A stretch of 64,000 nucleotides of DNA, taken from the NCBI GenBank assembly GCA_012034765.1, contig JAAUOU010000003.1:1-64000 (forward strand). Direction: 5' to 3'. Source of the stretch: Pleurocapsaceae cyanobacterium CSU_1_1. Lineage in GTDB: Bacteria; Cyanobacteriota; Cyanobacteriia; Cyanobacteriales; Xenococcaceae. Every line of letters begins with the position of its first letter. Within the stretch, counting starts at the first letter, position 1. Under the pieces are notes generated by a model. That model searched no databases. It was not told where the DNA came from and saw only the letters and a list, made by a program, of their open reading frames with translations. A program made the position numbers and the translations under genes. Shown one piece after another: positions 17,881 to 26,959 of the stretch.

Positions 17881-19867
17881 GTATAATCATTTAAGCCAAT
17901 AAATAGATCTTTGAAAGGGATAAGTAGGCAGGGTAATTTTTTTACCTCCGCTGCGATCGCTAATACCTGCCAATTTATTTTTATTCCTAAAATATATAAT
18001 TGAGCAAGTCCCTGAATCAATATTTGCCAATTATTTAATTGATGCTTAATTGAAGAGAAAATAACATTTTTTTGTTGATTATTTATAGTCTGACGATCGC
18101 CAATCTCCCAATAAATATCCCCTAGCTCCACAGCAACAAGACTATCAATTATCGATTCAATCAACTCTTTTAACTCTTGATTTTCTAGTTGAAATATTAA
18201 AGCAAGCTTTGCATCTTGATTAAGATTAAGCTTACCTTGCCATAACTCCGATGTAGTTTCTTGAGCAAGATATTGAGCTAATTTACTTTGCAAGTCAATT
18301 ATAGAAGTCACACTCATCCCTAGACGATGATTAAAATGCGATCGCCCTAAATTAACCGTATAGCAAATGTCTTCAATTAAAAGATCGGGGTGGGATTGAA
18401 TATACTCAACGTAACTACTTGCCAATTGGCGTAAAGCCTTGTTGCTTCTAGCAGACAAAGTAAATAAATATAAATCTTTTTTTGCTTTTCTGTCTCTTCC
18501 TGATTGTCCCCCAAGCTATTAGCTTCCTGCACAATCAAATGAGCATTAGTACCACTAAAGCCAAAAGAACTTATCCCTGCAATACGAGGTTGTGCTGTTT
18601 GCTTCCAGGCGATCGCTTGGTTGGGTAGTTTAAACGGCAATTTTTGCCATTCTATTTTTTTATTAGGCTGCTTTAAATGTAAATTGGCGGGAATTAATTG
18701 ATTTTCTAGAGCTAAAACGGTTTTAATCAAGCTTACTATTCCTGCTGCTGCTTCTAAATGACCAACATTGGTTTTAACCGCACCCAAGATTAATTCTTGA
18801 TTATCTTTAAATACTTGACTTAGAGCCTCCAGTTCGATCGCATCACCCAAAGATGTACCAGTACCATGAATTTCTAGATAACTAACCTGATTGGCTTCAA
18901 CCTTGCTATTTACTAGAGCCTGCTTAATTACCGCCTGTTGAGAAAGGCTGCTAGGGGTAGTAATGCTGCTGGTACGTCCATCCTGATTAGTTGCCGAGCC
19001 CAATAGTATAGCTCTAATTCGATCTCCATCGGCGATCGCATCACTCAATCTTTTTAAGACTACTATTCCGCAACCTTCAGATCTGACAAAACCATTAGCA
19101 CTCTCATCAAAAGTCTTGCACCTGCTATCAGAAGAGAGCATCTTCGCCTGGGTAAAATTAATACTCACCTTGGGGGAAATAAGCAGATTAACTCCTCCTG
19201 CTAATGCTAGATTACATTCGCGATCGCGTAAACTTTTAATTGCCAAATGTACGGCGACTAAAGATGATGAACAAGCTGTATCTAGAGAAATACTAGAGCC
19301 TGTAAAGTTGAAAAAGTGAGATATTCTCCCCGATGCCAAACTATGAGTATTACCAGTAGTAAGATAGGCATCAATGTCTGCGCTCTTTCTGCTTAATAAC
19401 TGATGCCAATAGTCCACCGCCGCAATCCCAATAAATACTCCTGTCTGACTACCCTGAAGTCGATCAGCAGCGATCGCTGCATTTTCTAGAGCCTCCCAAC
19501 TCACTTCTAGCAGCAATCTTTGCTGTGGATCGATGCTCAGTGCTTCTTTAGGCGCAATCCGAAAAAAGCTGGGATCGAACTCTTTCAAATGAGGCACAAA
19601 TCCACCGTAGGTAGTACAAATCTTTTCAGGAGTATTTGTTCCAAGATCGCCATCTTGCCCATTCCAGCGATCGTCAGGAACACTTGTAATCGCATCTTTT
19701 TCGTCTTGTAATAACTGCCAAAATTCCTCTGGATTATTAGCACCAGGAAAACGGCAACCCATCCCCACCACAGCAATAGGCTCATGTTTCGCATTTTCCA
19801 GCGCATTGAGCTTACTTTGCATTTGTCTCAGGGCGAGTAATGCTTTTTTGGTGGGAGATAATTCCAT
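17838..19867 (-). pseudogene. Type I polyketide synthase relic: complete KS, collapsed AT, frameshifted
   Basis: The 5' frame (19867-18377) encodes a PKS N-terminal linker and a full ketosynthase with Cys199 (DTACSSS), His334 (EIHGTGTS) and His370 (KTNVGHLEAAAG). After the SSFGFSGTNAHLIVQEA end of the KS, the homologous frame continues at -1. It begins DLYLFTLSARSNKALRQLA, which is the normal post-KS linker, and runs to 17838. That part lacks an acyltransferase core: it jumps from the KS-AT linker to what resembles the post-AT linker (IQGLAQLYILGIKINW). The shift falls in an A7 run at 18477-18483, where the codons CAA AAA AAG form the slippery heptamer A AAA AAG. No other PKS genes are nearby, so I read it as a degraded remnant, but a KS made from the 5' frame could still be active. 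Confidence 0.75.
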
Positions 19868-19968
19868 AATTTAAGGAATAAGTAAAGTAGAGAGATATTT
19901 ATTAAGCTAAATTTAGGTAAGATTGTAACAGCGATAAGCGTAAAATATTGCTATGCGAGGCATTAACA

Positions 19969-20583
19969 ATGATTGCACCACAAACTAAACCCATAAGTTT
20001 TGAGGAATTTATGGAATGGTATCCAGATGAAGGCGATCGCTATGAATTAATTGAAGGTGTAATTGTTGAAATGCTGCCTACTGGTTCTCATGAAGATATT
20101 GCTGGTTTTTTAGTCGCTGAATTAAACTTAGAAATTCGTCGGCAAAATCTACCCTATTCCATTCCCAAAAATTGCTTACTCAAACCTCTTGCACCTCGTT
20201 CTGGATATTTACCTGATGTAGCAGTGATTAACCGAGAATATCTTAAAAATGAACTTCTGTGGCAAAAATCATCAGTTATTCAAGATGCTCAAACTGTTCC
20301 TTTGATAATTGAAGTAGTCAGTACTAACTGGCGAGACGATTATGGACATAAATTTGTTGAATACGAAGCTATGGGAATTGCTGAATATTGGATTGTAGAT
20401 TATCGAGCTTTGGGTGCAGTGCGCTACATTGGTAAACCCAAACAACCTACTGTTACTATTTGCAAGTTAGTTGAAGGGGAATATCAGATGGAAAAATTTG
20501 TTCAAGGCGAAATTTTGCAATCTCAGGTTTTTCCTGAACTTGAATTAGCCACAGATAATATTTTCCAAGTAGCAAATTTATGA
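19969..20583 (+). CDS. Uma2-family (DUF820) putative endonuclease
   Basis: A 204-residue protein of the Uma2 family, PD-(D/E)XK nuclease-like proteins that are hugely expanded in cyanobacteria. Visible signatures are FMEWYPDEGDRYELIEGVIV at the start, the acidic LPDVAVI segment and LIIEVVSTNWRDDYGHKFVEYEAMGIAEYWIVD (split here: LIIEVVSTNWRDDYG, then HKFVEYEAMGIAEYW), holding the D...ExK-like core. I chose the ATG at 19969 over the TTG 21 bases upstream because homologues start near MIAPQTK. Its natural role is unknown; these genes often behave as mobile or orphan elements. Confidence 0.88.
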   Translation: MIAPQTKPISFEEFMEWYPDEGDRYELIEGVIVEMLPTGSHEDIAGFLVAELNLEIRRQNLPYSIPKNCLLKPLAPRSGYLPDVAVINREYLKNELLWQKSSVIQDAQTVPLIIEVVSTNWRDDYGHKFVEYEAMGIAEYWIVDYRALGAVRYIGKPKQPTVTICKLVEGEYQMEKFVQGEILQSQVFPELELATDNIFQVANL

Positions 20584-20612
20584 TAAGTCAGTTAAGTAAT
20601 CGAATTTGTCAA

Positions 20613-21650
20613 TCATATTAAATTCTCAAGAAATAGTTTTACTAATTCTTGAGTTGTAACCAAAGTTTCTGTGTCTTGAAAATATAAATCATAGGTGCGA
20701 TAACCTTGAGCCAAAATCTTATTCCAGGCTTGTTGCAAACTCTCTACTGCATCTAGCTCTCCCCACTGTTCTAACATCATCATCGCGCTAGCCAAAGTAC
20801 CCAGAGGATTTGCCTGGTTTTTGCCAGCAATGTCAGGTGCAGTGCCATGAATTGGCTCATAAAGACCAAATCCTGACTCATTAAGACTAGCAGAGCCTAA
20901 TAAACCGATTGAACCGACTAAAGCACCACCAAGATCGCTAAGGATATCGCCAAACAAATTACCTGCCAAAATTACATCAAAATGCTGTGGGTTGATTACT
21001 AGTTGCATAGCTAAATTATCCACTAACATTGGCTCAACAGTAACATCAGGATATGCTTGAGCGACTTCACTAACTAACTTTATCCAGGGTAAATGGGGTA
21101 GAGCATTTTCTTTATGGGCAACTGTCAATAAACCTTTTCTTTTTGAGGCTTGATTTAAAGCAACTTGAGCAATACGTTTAATTTGCCAATCGTAATACTG
21201 CATGGTGTGATAGCCATAGCTACCTTGCTCATCCTCTCCTCTACCTGATGTACCAAAATAAATCCCGCTCACTAATTCTCTGACAAATAAAATATCTACC
21301 CCAGATAAATAATTACTTTTTAAACTAGAATTATTAATTATGCTGGGGAATGTTTTGACTGGACGCAAATTGACAAAAAAATCAAACTTTTTTCTAAGTT
21401 CTAATAACCCACCTTTGCTCACCGCACCAAAAAGAATACCGTCGGCTTGGCTGCATATTTGCGCTGTTATTTCAGGAAAGTATGCGCCGTATTGCTCAAA
21501 GGCTAATTGTCCAATTTCGCCATAGTCTATTTGCAGTTGGAAATCATGTTTGACCGCTACTTGATGCAAAATAGTCAGTGTTGCCTGCACTACCTCTAAA
21601 CCAATTCCTTCTCCTGGTAAAACGGCGATCAAATATTGATTCGTCATCAT
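20613..21650 (-). CDS. Isopropylmalate/isocitrate dehydrogenase family protein (atypical LeuB relative)
   Basis: A 345-residue beta-decarboxylating dehydrogenase. It has the family opening LPGEGIGLEVV, substrate arginines in LRKKFDFFVNLRP and FVRELVSGIYFG, the active Lys in AHKENAL (true LeuB has DKANVL), the metal-binding Asp in NLFGDILSDLGG and the NAD loop LYEPIHGTAPDIAG. Compared with LeuB, the loop before LLELRKK, which recognises the substrate side chain, is shortened to FGAVSKGG. This suggests a different 2-hydroxy-acid substrate. It lies alone between truncated dedA and the Uma2 gene. It is unlikely to be the housekeeping leuB. Confidence 0.8.
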   Translation of the reverse strand: MMTNQYLIAVLPGEGIGLEVVQATLTILHQVAVKHDFQLQIDYGEIGQLAFEQYGAYFPEITAQICSQADGILFGAVSKGGLLELRKKFDFFVNLRPVKTFPSIINNSSLKSNYLSGVDILFVRELVSGIYFGTSGRGEDEQGSYGYHTMQYYDWQIKRIAQVALNQASKRKGLLTVAHKENALPHLPWIKLVSEVAQAYPDVTVEPMLVDNLAMQLVINPQHFDVILAGNLFGDILSDLGGALVGSIGLLGSASLNESGFGLYEPIHGTAPDIAGKNQANPLGTLASAMMMLEQWGELDAVESLQQAWNKILAQGYRTYDLYFQDTETLVTTQELVKLFLENLI

Positions 21651-21690
21651 AGTTTGCTAGGCTCATTTAATCATTTAAATATCGCAACAG

Positions 21691-22050
21691 TTAATTATTT
21701 ATAAATATAGCTGTAGCTACATAGCCTCTGCTATCGAACCATTTTTTAGCTTTCTCTACATCTGCGCCTGAGACAGTCAACCATTTGCCATATTTATCGG
21801 CGATCGCTTTTGTCCGTTTTAACCCCCAATATCTACCCAAGAAATACCAGGGAGTTGCTCCTGCTACTGAACCGATAGTTCCTGCAATAATTACGGTAAT
21901 CAGGTTTAGCTTTCCCTGAGTTACGGCAAATCCAGCTAAAGGCATAATCAATTCCGAAGGAATAGGCGGGATTAGATTTTCCAACACCATTAAAAAAGCA
22001 ATTCCTACGTAACCGAGAGAATTTATACTATTAACAATAAATTCAAGCAT
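21691..22050 (-). pseudogene. Truncated DedA-family membrane protein
   Basis: The 119 residues match the first half of a DedA/SNARE-associated protein: GIAFLMVLENLIPPIPSELI, the re-entrant loop characteristic of the family, then IIAGTIGSVAGATPWYFLGR. The protein stops at FDSRGYVATAIFINN, where normal members continue with the conserved G-R-F-x-P-G-x-R segment and two more helices (total about 200 residues). The following 40 bases before the dehydrogenase gene do not encode the missing part in any frame. Full-length DedA proteins are lipid flippases, and this remnant lacks half the fold and is probably inactive. Confidence 0.7.
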
Positions 22051-22516
22051 GAAATAGTTCTCGAACTCCTATTACACTGGTGTTGCCAGGAGGATCATCA
22101 ATATTCCAATACCGTCTTTGCTGTTTTCGGTCGTTCATAAAATCAAATCAACTGGGTCTTTTTGGTTACGCTTCTATTTTGCAGATAGATAACCAGAGAT
22201 ACATCTCACTGTAGATGGAATATGGAATATTGATTTAATCAATCTGAGTCAAATGCAAATAATTACTCCCCAAGTCCCCAGCCCAAAACATTTAGTTGTT
22301 CATATGTCTGTCTACTTAGTAGCAAACAAAGCGATCGCCAAAGGAAAATAATCCGTTAATGAGTTGTTAAGGTTAGGAGTTTAACTTAATAAAATTATCG
22401 TTTCTCAACAGCGTGGTTCTAGGAAAACGTGAAATACACGAAAAACACAACTTAAAACAACTTCACTTGATCTAACGTCAAAATCTAGCTATACAATTGC
22501 TTAAATACTACTTAAT
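22051..22516. other. phoX upstream region
   Basis: About 465 bases between divergent dedA remnant and phoX. Two very short frames occur (31 aa on the minus strand ending on the dedA start codon, 32 aa on the plus strand near 22254), but neither has a convincing ribosome-binding site. A possible Pho box lies at 22355-22387. Confidence 0.4.
22355..22387. promoter_or_regulatory. Possible Pho box upstream of phoX
   Basis: GTTAAT at 22355 and GTTAAG at 22366 are spaced 11 bases apart, and a weaker related unit (GAGTTTAAC) begins at 22377. The complement gives repeated TTAAC units on the 11-base period known for cyanobacterial PhoB boxes (8-base repeats with 3-base spacers). It lies about 130 bases before a PhoX phosphatase, which is the expected client. 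Two clear units only, so this is tentative. Confidence 0.35.
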
Positions 22517-24756
22517 ATGAACGTTAATCGTCGTAATTTTCTACTTTTTCTGGGTGCTACCGCTGGAACGTTAACTTCTAATCTATGGAATAATCAAGGT
22601 GAAGCCAACTCTGCGCTCGGCAAAAATTCATCATTATTGGCAAAGAGCAATTCTACATTAAGCTTTAAACCAGTTAAAATGGCTCTGCCTTTGGATGTAG
22701 AACAACTATCCATTCCTCAACAAATTGCTAACTACACCAATTATCAAGTAAGGATGATTTAGTCTTGCCAGAGGGTTTTACTTACGATTTGATTGCTGCG
22801 TGGGGCGATCGCGTGGGAGATTCTCGTTTTGGCTATAACAATGACTATCTATCTTTAATCGAAACTACCCCTGGGTTCGGTTATCTGACGGTTAATTTTG
22901 AATATATTAGTGGTGGCACATGGATGCAAACTTATTCTGCTGTAATTGGGAAGGAATTGCCCTTTGCTGAATTACTCGCTTTGGCTAAACCCGTGGGTGA
23001 GGATGAAGATCCTGTGTTCACAGTTGATGCTTTGAGCTTAAAAGATGATGACGCGCTCAAAGAAAAAATCACTCTGATTTCGCGAGAAGGTTTGATCGAT
23101 CAAGGATTGGGAGTAATTTCTGTTAAGCGTAATTCTGAAGGTAAATGGGAACGAACATTTTCTGATTTAGACCGTCGAGTTACAGGCATTTCTGGTCTAG
23201 ACAATCCCCAGCAAGCTCTCAAATCTACTGGTGCAGCAGTGGCTGTATTTAAAAAGCAAAATAAATTAGGTTACGAAGATAGTTTAGGCGATCGCATTAT
23301 TGGTACGTTTCAAAATTGTGCGGGAGGGACAACTCCTTGGGGAACAGTTCTCAGTGCTGAAGAAAACTTTCACGATCAAGTCCCCGAACCAGTTATGGCA
23401 GATGGTTCATCTTTCAATCCGCGGAACACTCCCTTTTTGCTTTCGGCGGGGGAAGTAAACGGCAGAGCAAATGTATTTGGTTTAGCAGGGAATAAATACG
23501 GCTGGATGGTGGAAATCGATCCTGCTAATCCCAATGACTACGGAACCAAGCATACCTGGCTTGGACGCTATCGTCATGAAGCTTTTGCAATTCGAGCAGT
23601 GGCAGATAAAAATTTGGCTGTCTATTCGGGATGCGATCGCCGTGGTGGACACCTTTACAAGTTTATTAGTGAAGGTAAGATTATTAATCCTCAAGATCAA
23701 GCAAACTCTCGTCTATTTGAAACAGGAATGCTCTACGGAGCCAAATTCGCTCCTGACGGTACTGGAAGCTGGATTCCTTTGAGTCCTGACACCTTAATTA
23801 AGCCGATATCTCCCCAAGAGGTAGTGGGAGGCATGGTGATTATGCCCAATAGCGATCGCACGGTGGGGGGAATTATGGAAGTGACGACAGAAGAACAAAT
23901 AAAATCTTTAGTTAAGCAGTTCAAGACTTTAGGGGATTTATATCAGGGCAATAGTCCCGAAGAAATTCAAGGGGCAATTCTCATTGATGCTCACGTTGCC
24001 GCCAGCGCAGCAGGGGTAACGAATACTGCTCGCCCAGAAGACACAATTATCAACGACCAAGGCACTCTGTTTGTTGCTTTTACCTCTGGCGCTGCGGATG
24101 AGGAAGGAGGACCAGATCAGACAATTTTCGTGGGACCAGAAAGTGAGACTGACTACGAATATGGTTGGATTATGAAGCTGGATGAAGATAATAGCGATCC
24201 TGCTGCTTTAAGCTTTACCTGGAACATGTTGGCGACAGGAGGAGAAGTGGCCAAGGGTGGTGCGGGTTTTGCCAATCCTGATAATTTAACTCTTGATCAT
24301 TCTGGCAATCTTTGGGTAGTAACCGATATGTCTACCAGCAAGCATAATCAAGCTGTTCCCAGCCGAGTAGAAAACGGAGAAACTTTAGCAGGTAGCGACT
24401 TGACAGGGGTGTTTGGTAATAACTCCATGTGGTACATTCCCCTCTCAGGAGAAAATGTCGGCAAAATTTATCCTTTTGCGATCGGACCGATGGAGTGTGA
24501 ATGTACTGGTCTAACCTTTGACAACGACAACAGCAGCCTCTTTTTGTCAATTCAGCATCCAGGAGAGGAAAACGGCATTCGTCAAGATATGGCTACAGAA
24601 ACTAGAGGCTTTGAAATGCTAGCTACCGATGGTACAGTTTTTAAACAGCAACGGCAAGTACCGTTAGGTTCTAATTGGCCTAGCGGTCAAGCTAATAAAC
24701 CTCCTTTACCTGGAGTAGTGGTCATTCGAAAAGTCGACGGCACAGGGATAGTTTGA
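22517..24756 (+). pseudogene. phoX: PhoX-type alkaline phosphatase (DUF839), frameshifted
   Basis: Two abutting frames make one PhoX of about 746 residues. The first (22517-22762) has a Tat-like signal (NRRNFLLFLGATAGTL) and ends YTNYQVRMI. The second continues with DDLVLPEGFTYDLIAAWGD. One extra A at 22750-22751 would join them (YQVKDDLVLPEG). The second part carries conserved PhoX segments such as NCAGGTTPWGTVLSAEENF, GWMVEIDPANP and FANPDNLTLDHSGNLWVVTD. PhoX is a calcium/iron phosphatase exported by Tat to scavenge phosphate from organic esters. If the frameshift is real, no exported enzyme is made, because the second frame lacks the signal; if it is a sequence error, the gene is intact. 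Confidence 0.85.
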
Positions 24757-24890
24757 TCAATTTAAGGTAAAGACATAATACATGTGACATCCTCCAGACA
24801 CCGAATCAAAGATTACGGTGCTGGCTTCCATGAGTAGTTCTACTTGTTGTGCGTCAGGATAAATTCGATAGCGGTAGTTTAAGATCATAA
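24757..24890 (-). pseudogene. N-terminal remnant of an IS200/IS605-type TnpB
   Basis: Reading leftwards from an ATG at 24890 gives MILNYRYRIYPDAQQVELLM, the standard N-terminus of cyanobacterial TnpB (OrfB) proteins, followed by unrelated sequence to a stop near 24757. The RNA-guided nuclease core is missing. It abuts a long perfect hairpin at 24926-24960. Confidence 0.6.
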
Positions 24891-24925
24891 AACCATCTTA
24901 CCATAACTTTAACCTAATGGTAAAT

Positions 24926-24960
24926 GCTGATCACAACGGCATCGAACCATTGTGATCAGC
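24926..24960. repeat. Perfect 11-bp hairpin at insertion-sequence debris
   Basis: GCTGATCACAA and its exact complement enclose a 13-base loop. It lies between the TnpB N-terminal remnant and the next structured block. Subterminal hairpins of this sort are recognised by TnpA in IS200/IS605 elements. Confidence 0.6.
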
Positions 24961-25050
24961 TTGAGGGGTGCGTGGATCCCGACGCTCATCGAAGCGATAG
25001 AGCGCGGGACGGGAAGCCCCTCAAACTCCCCGACCGTTAAATATCAAAAA
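24952..25050 (+). mobile_element. Possible TnpB C-terminal / omegaRNA-like element end
   Basis: An open stretch reads LRGAWIPTLIEAIERGTGSP, which resembles C-termini of TnpB proteins as I remember them. The DNA is locally G+C-rich and highly foldable: TTGAGGGG (24961-24968) pairs with CCCCTCAA (25017-25024), with smaller inverted repeats inside. This is the place where TnpB elements encode their guide (omega) RNA. Its orientation is opposite to the TnpB N-terminal remnant. The rest of the gap to 25519 is A+T-rich and featureless. Confidence 0.4.
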
Positions 25051-25519
25051 CGCGGTTTAGTTCATTCCTCACTTCATTTTGAACCCATAAACTGCCTGAT
25101 TATCTCAAGTTTCCCTTATTCAGTCTTTTTTACAACTTGCTTGTCGCCCCACAGATCAAGACCATAATTGATAATTTTTCCTTGACGAAGCTAATAATTA
25201 TCGATTACAACCATGACTAGACAAAAAGTTTGTTGATTGAAATTTTCAATTTCCTGTTCCAAGCATCATGACAATTACCTAGATTTGATGAATAACTTAA
25301 AACTAAAGTTGATTAGAAGTTGGCATCAACGTTGTTATCTTCAACAACAACGCTAACAAATTAGTTTTAGATGATTGATATGAAACGTCTGGATAGATCT
25401 TAAATAAACACTACACATTGTTTGTTTGCCATATTGTCTGCTGAAGTATTTTAATTACCCAAGCTTTGTCTTTTCAATCATTTTTTAAGCAAGTAATCTA
25501 ACCAGTTTTCCCCTTTAAC

Positions 25520-26410
25520 TTGACAAAACTCATGCGCTATCTCACACACTATCTTTCGTTGGCTGCCACCTGCATTACTCTGACTAGCTCTTTTTGTCTC
25601 TCTGCCAATGCCAACACAGCGATTAGTTTTGACAATGACAATGGTTTAGATTCAATTGAAGTTCCTCTGCCACCTCCAGAAAGTAATTCTGCTAATTGCT
25701 CTAGTAACATTACAACAGCAATTAGCAGCATCATTGATCGCTCAGAACTCAACCAAGGTAAATGGGCTATTTTAGTACAAACTCTAGGGGGAACAAATAT
25801 TTATAGTCTTAACCCAGATTCTTACATGGTTCCTGCTTCTAATATGAAGCTTTTAGTTACTGCCGCAGCCTTACAAGAATTTAATCCCGACAATCAAATT
25901 AACTCGACATCAATTAGCGATTGGATTAAAGTAACCAACCTCAACAGCGATAATGCTTATGCCAATACTTTATTGAGCTACCTGGGCGGTTCTCAATCGG
26001 TTCAGCAAGCTCTAACAGGTTTAGGTGTTGACACTAACGGTTATCGAATGAGAGATGGTTCTGGTTTGTCCCATAACAATTTGGCAACCCCTCGAACTTT
26101 AGTTTCTACTCTCAGGGCTATGTATGATGGTCGAGGTCATGAGGTTTTCTTAGCTTCCCTTCCTGTAGCAGGAATTAGCGGCACTCTCAAACATCGCTTA
26201 CAGCAAACTACCGCTCAAGGAACTGTAAGAGCTAAAACAGGAACTCTTCGTGGAGTAAAGGCTTTATCGGGCTATATCGACCATCCAGAATACGGAACTT
26301 TGGTATTTAGTATTATTACTAACCAACCCATTAATCAGCCTAGCGCTCCGATAGTTCAAGGGGTTGATGACATTGTTTTACAGTTAAGCAAATTGACTAG
26401 TTGCCAGTAA
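25520..26410 (+). CDS. Compact D-alanyl-D-alanine carboxypeptidase (PBP4/S13 type)
   Basis: A 296-residue exported penicillin-binding protein that would trim or cleave peptidoglycan cross-links in the periplasm. A signal peptide covers ~residues 1-32 (ends SANANTA). All three active-site motifs are present: SNMK in VPASNMKLLV, the SxN motif SDN in LNSDNAYANTLL, and KTG in RAKTGTLRG. At 296 residues it is well short of the 430-480 typical of PBP4 because the domains inserted between the first two motifs are missing. Upstream lies the insertion-sequence debris. Possible starts at 25520 or the internal ATG (MRYL) a few codons later. Confidence 0.88.
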   Translation: MTKLMRYLTHYLSLAATCITLTSSFCLSANANTAISFDNDNGLDSIEVPLPPPESNSANCSSNITTAISSIIDRSELNQGKWAILVQTLGGTNIYSLNPDSYMVPASNMKLLVTAAALQEFNPDNQINSTSISDWIKVTNLNSDNAYANTLLSYLGGSQSVQQALTGLGVDTNGYRMRDGSGLSHNNLATPRTLVSTLRAMYDGRGHEVFLASLPVAGISGTLKHRLQQTTAQGTVRAKTGTLRGVKALSGYIDHPEYGTLVFSIITNQPINQPSAPIVQGVDDIVLQLSKLTSCQ

Positions 26411-26543
26411 ATTCGCGATCGCTCTTAAGTATTTTGTAAAGTAATATTACATACTGACGGCAAAACAGCATACTGTCTTGACAGAAATAGTTGGGGTAGG
26501 TAAATTGATTTACATACCCGGGTAATTATTAAACTTAAGCGAT

Positions 26544-26894
26544 ATGCAAAGTAAGCAAAAGATAACTTTATATATACCTCCAGAGCTGCATCGTAAGCTA
26601 AAGATTAAAGCCGCGGTAGATATTGAATCCATGTCAGCATTAGTAGAAAAAGCGATCGCTTTTTACATTCAGTTTCCTGACAAGGTAGACGAAATTAAGT
26701 CATCCGCTGAGGGTAAAACCCATCAGATCCATATGTGTCCTGATTGTGATTCACCAATGGTGATGCGAAATGGTGAGATGGTTTCTCTTGGTAGTCGAGC
26801 CACTACGGTTCAAGATAGCATTGCTCTAGATGTTGCCAATCAAGGGAAAAGCTCAGAAAAGCCTAACGAAGAGGAACTAGTTTCCTGCTTATAG
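26544..26894 (+). CDS. Ribbon-helix-helix plus zinc-ribbon hypothetical protein
   Basis: A 116-residue protein. Residues ~5-45 (KITLYIPPELHRKLKIKAAV, then IESMSALVEKAIAFYI) match a ribbon-helix-helix DNA-binding fold. Residues ~63-75 carry a CPDCDSPMVMRNGEM knuckle with two cysteines, half of a zinc ribbon, and a single Cys lies at the C-terminus (VSCL). The gene is 65 bases upstream of the Ycf46-type AAA gene on the same strand. The arrangement resembles a stress-responsive operon I recall from Synechocystis (slr0373-slr0374). A regulator of the operon is a reasonable inference, unproven. Confidence 0.75.
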   Translation: MQSKQKITLYIPPELHRKLKIKAAVDIESMSALVEKAIAFYIQFPDKVDEIKSSAEGKTHQIHMCPDCDSPMVMRNGEMVSLGSRATTVQDSIALDVANQGKSSEKPNEEELVSCL

Positions 26895-26959
26895 GTTCAA
26901 AGTTAGGTTAAAAACAGGTTAAAACTTTAGCGAGCAAGGGGTTTAGTGAGGTCGATATC

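Noticed and set aside
22043-22138. 31-residue frame ending on the dedA start codon
   Set aside because: Suggestive overlap, but no ribosome-binding site and no recognisable sequence; too weak to annotate.
22254-22352. 32-residue plus-strand frame upstream of phoX
   Set aside because: No ribosome-binding site, ends in HIP1 sequence and resembles no family.
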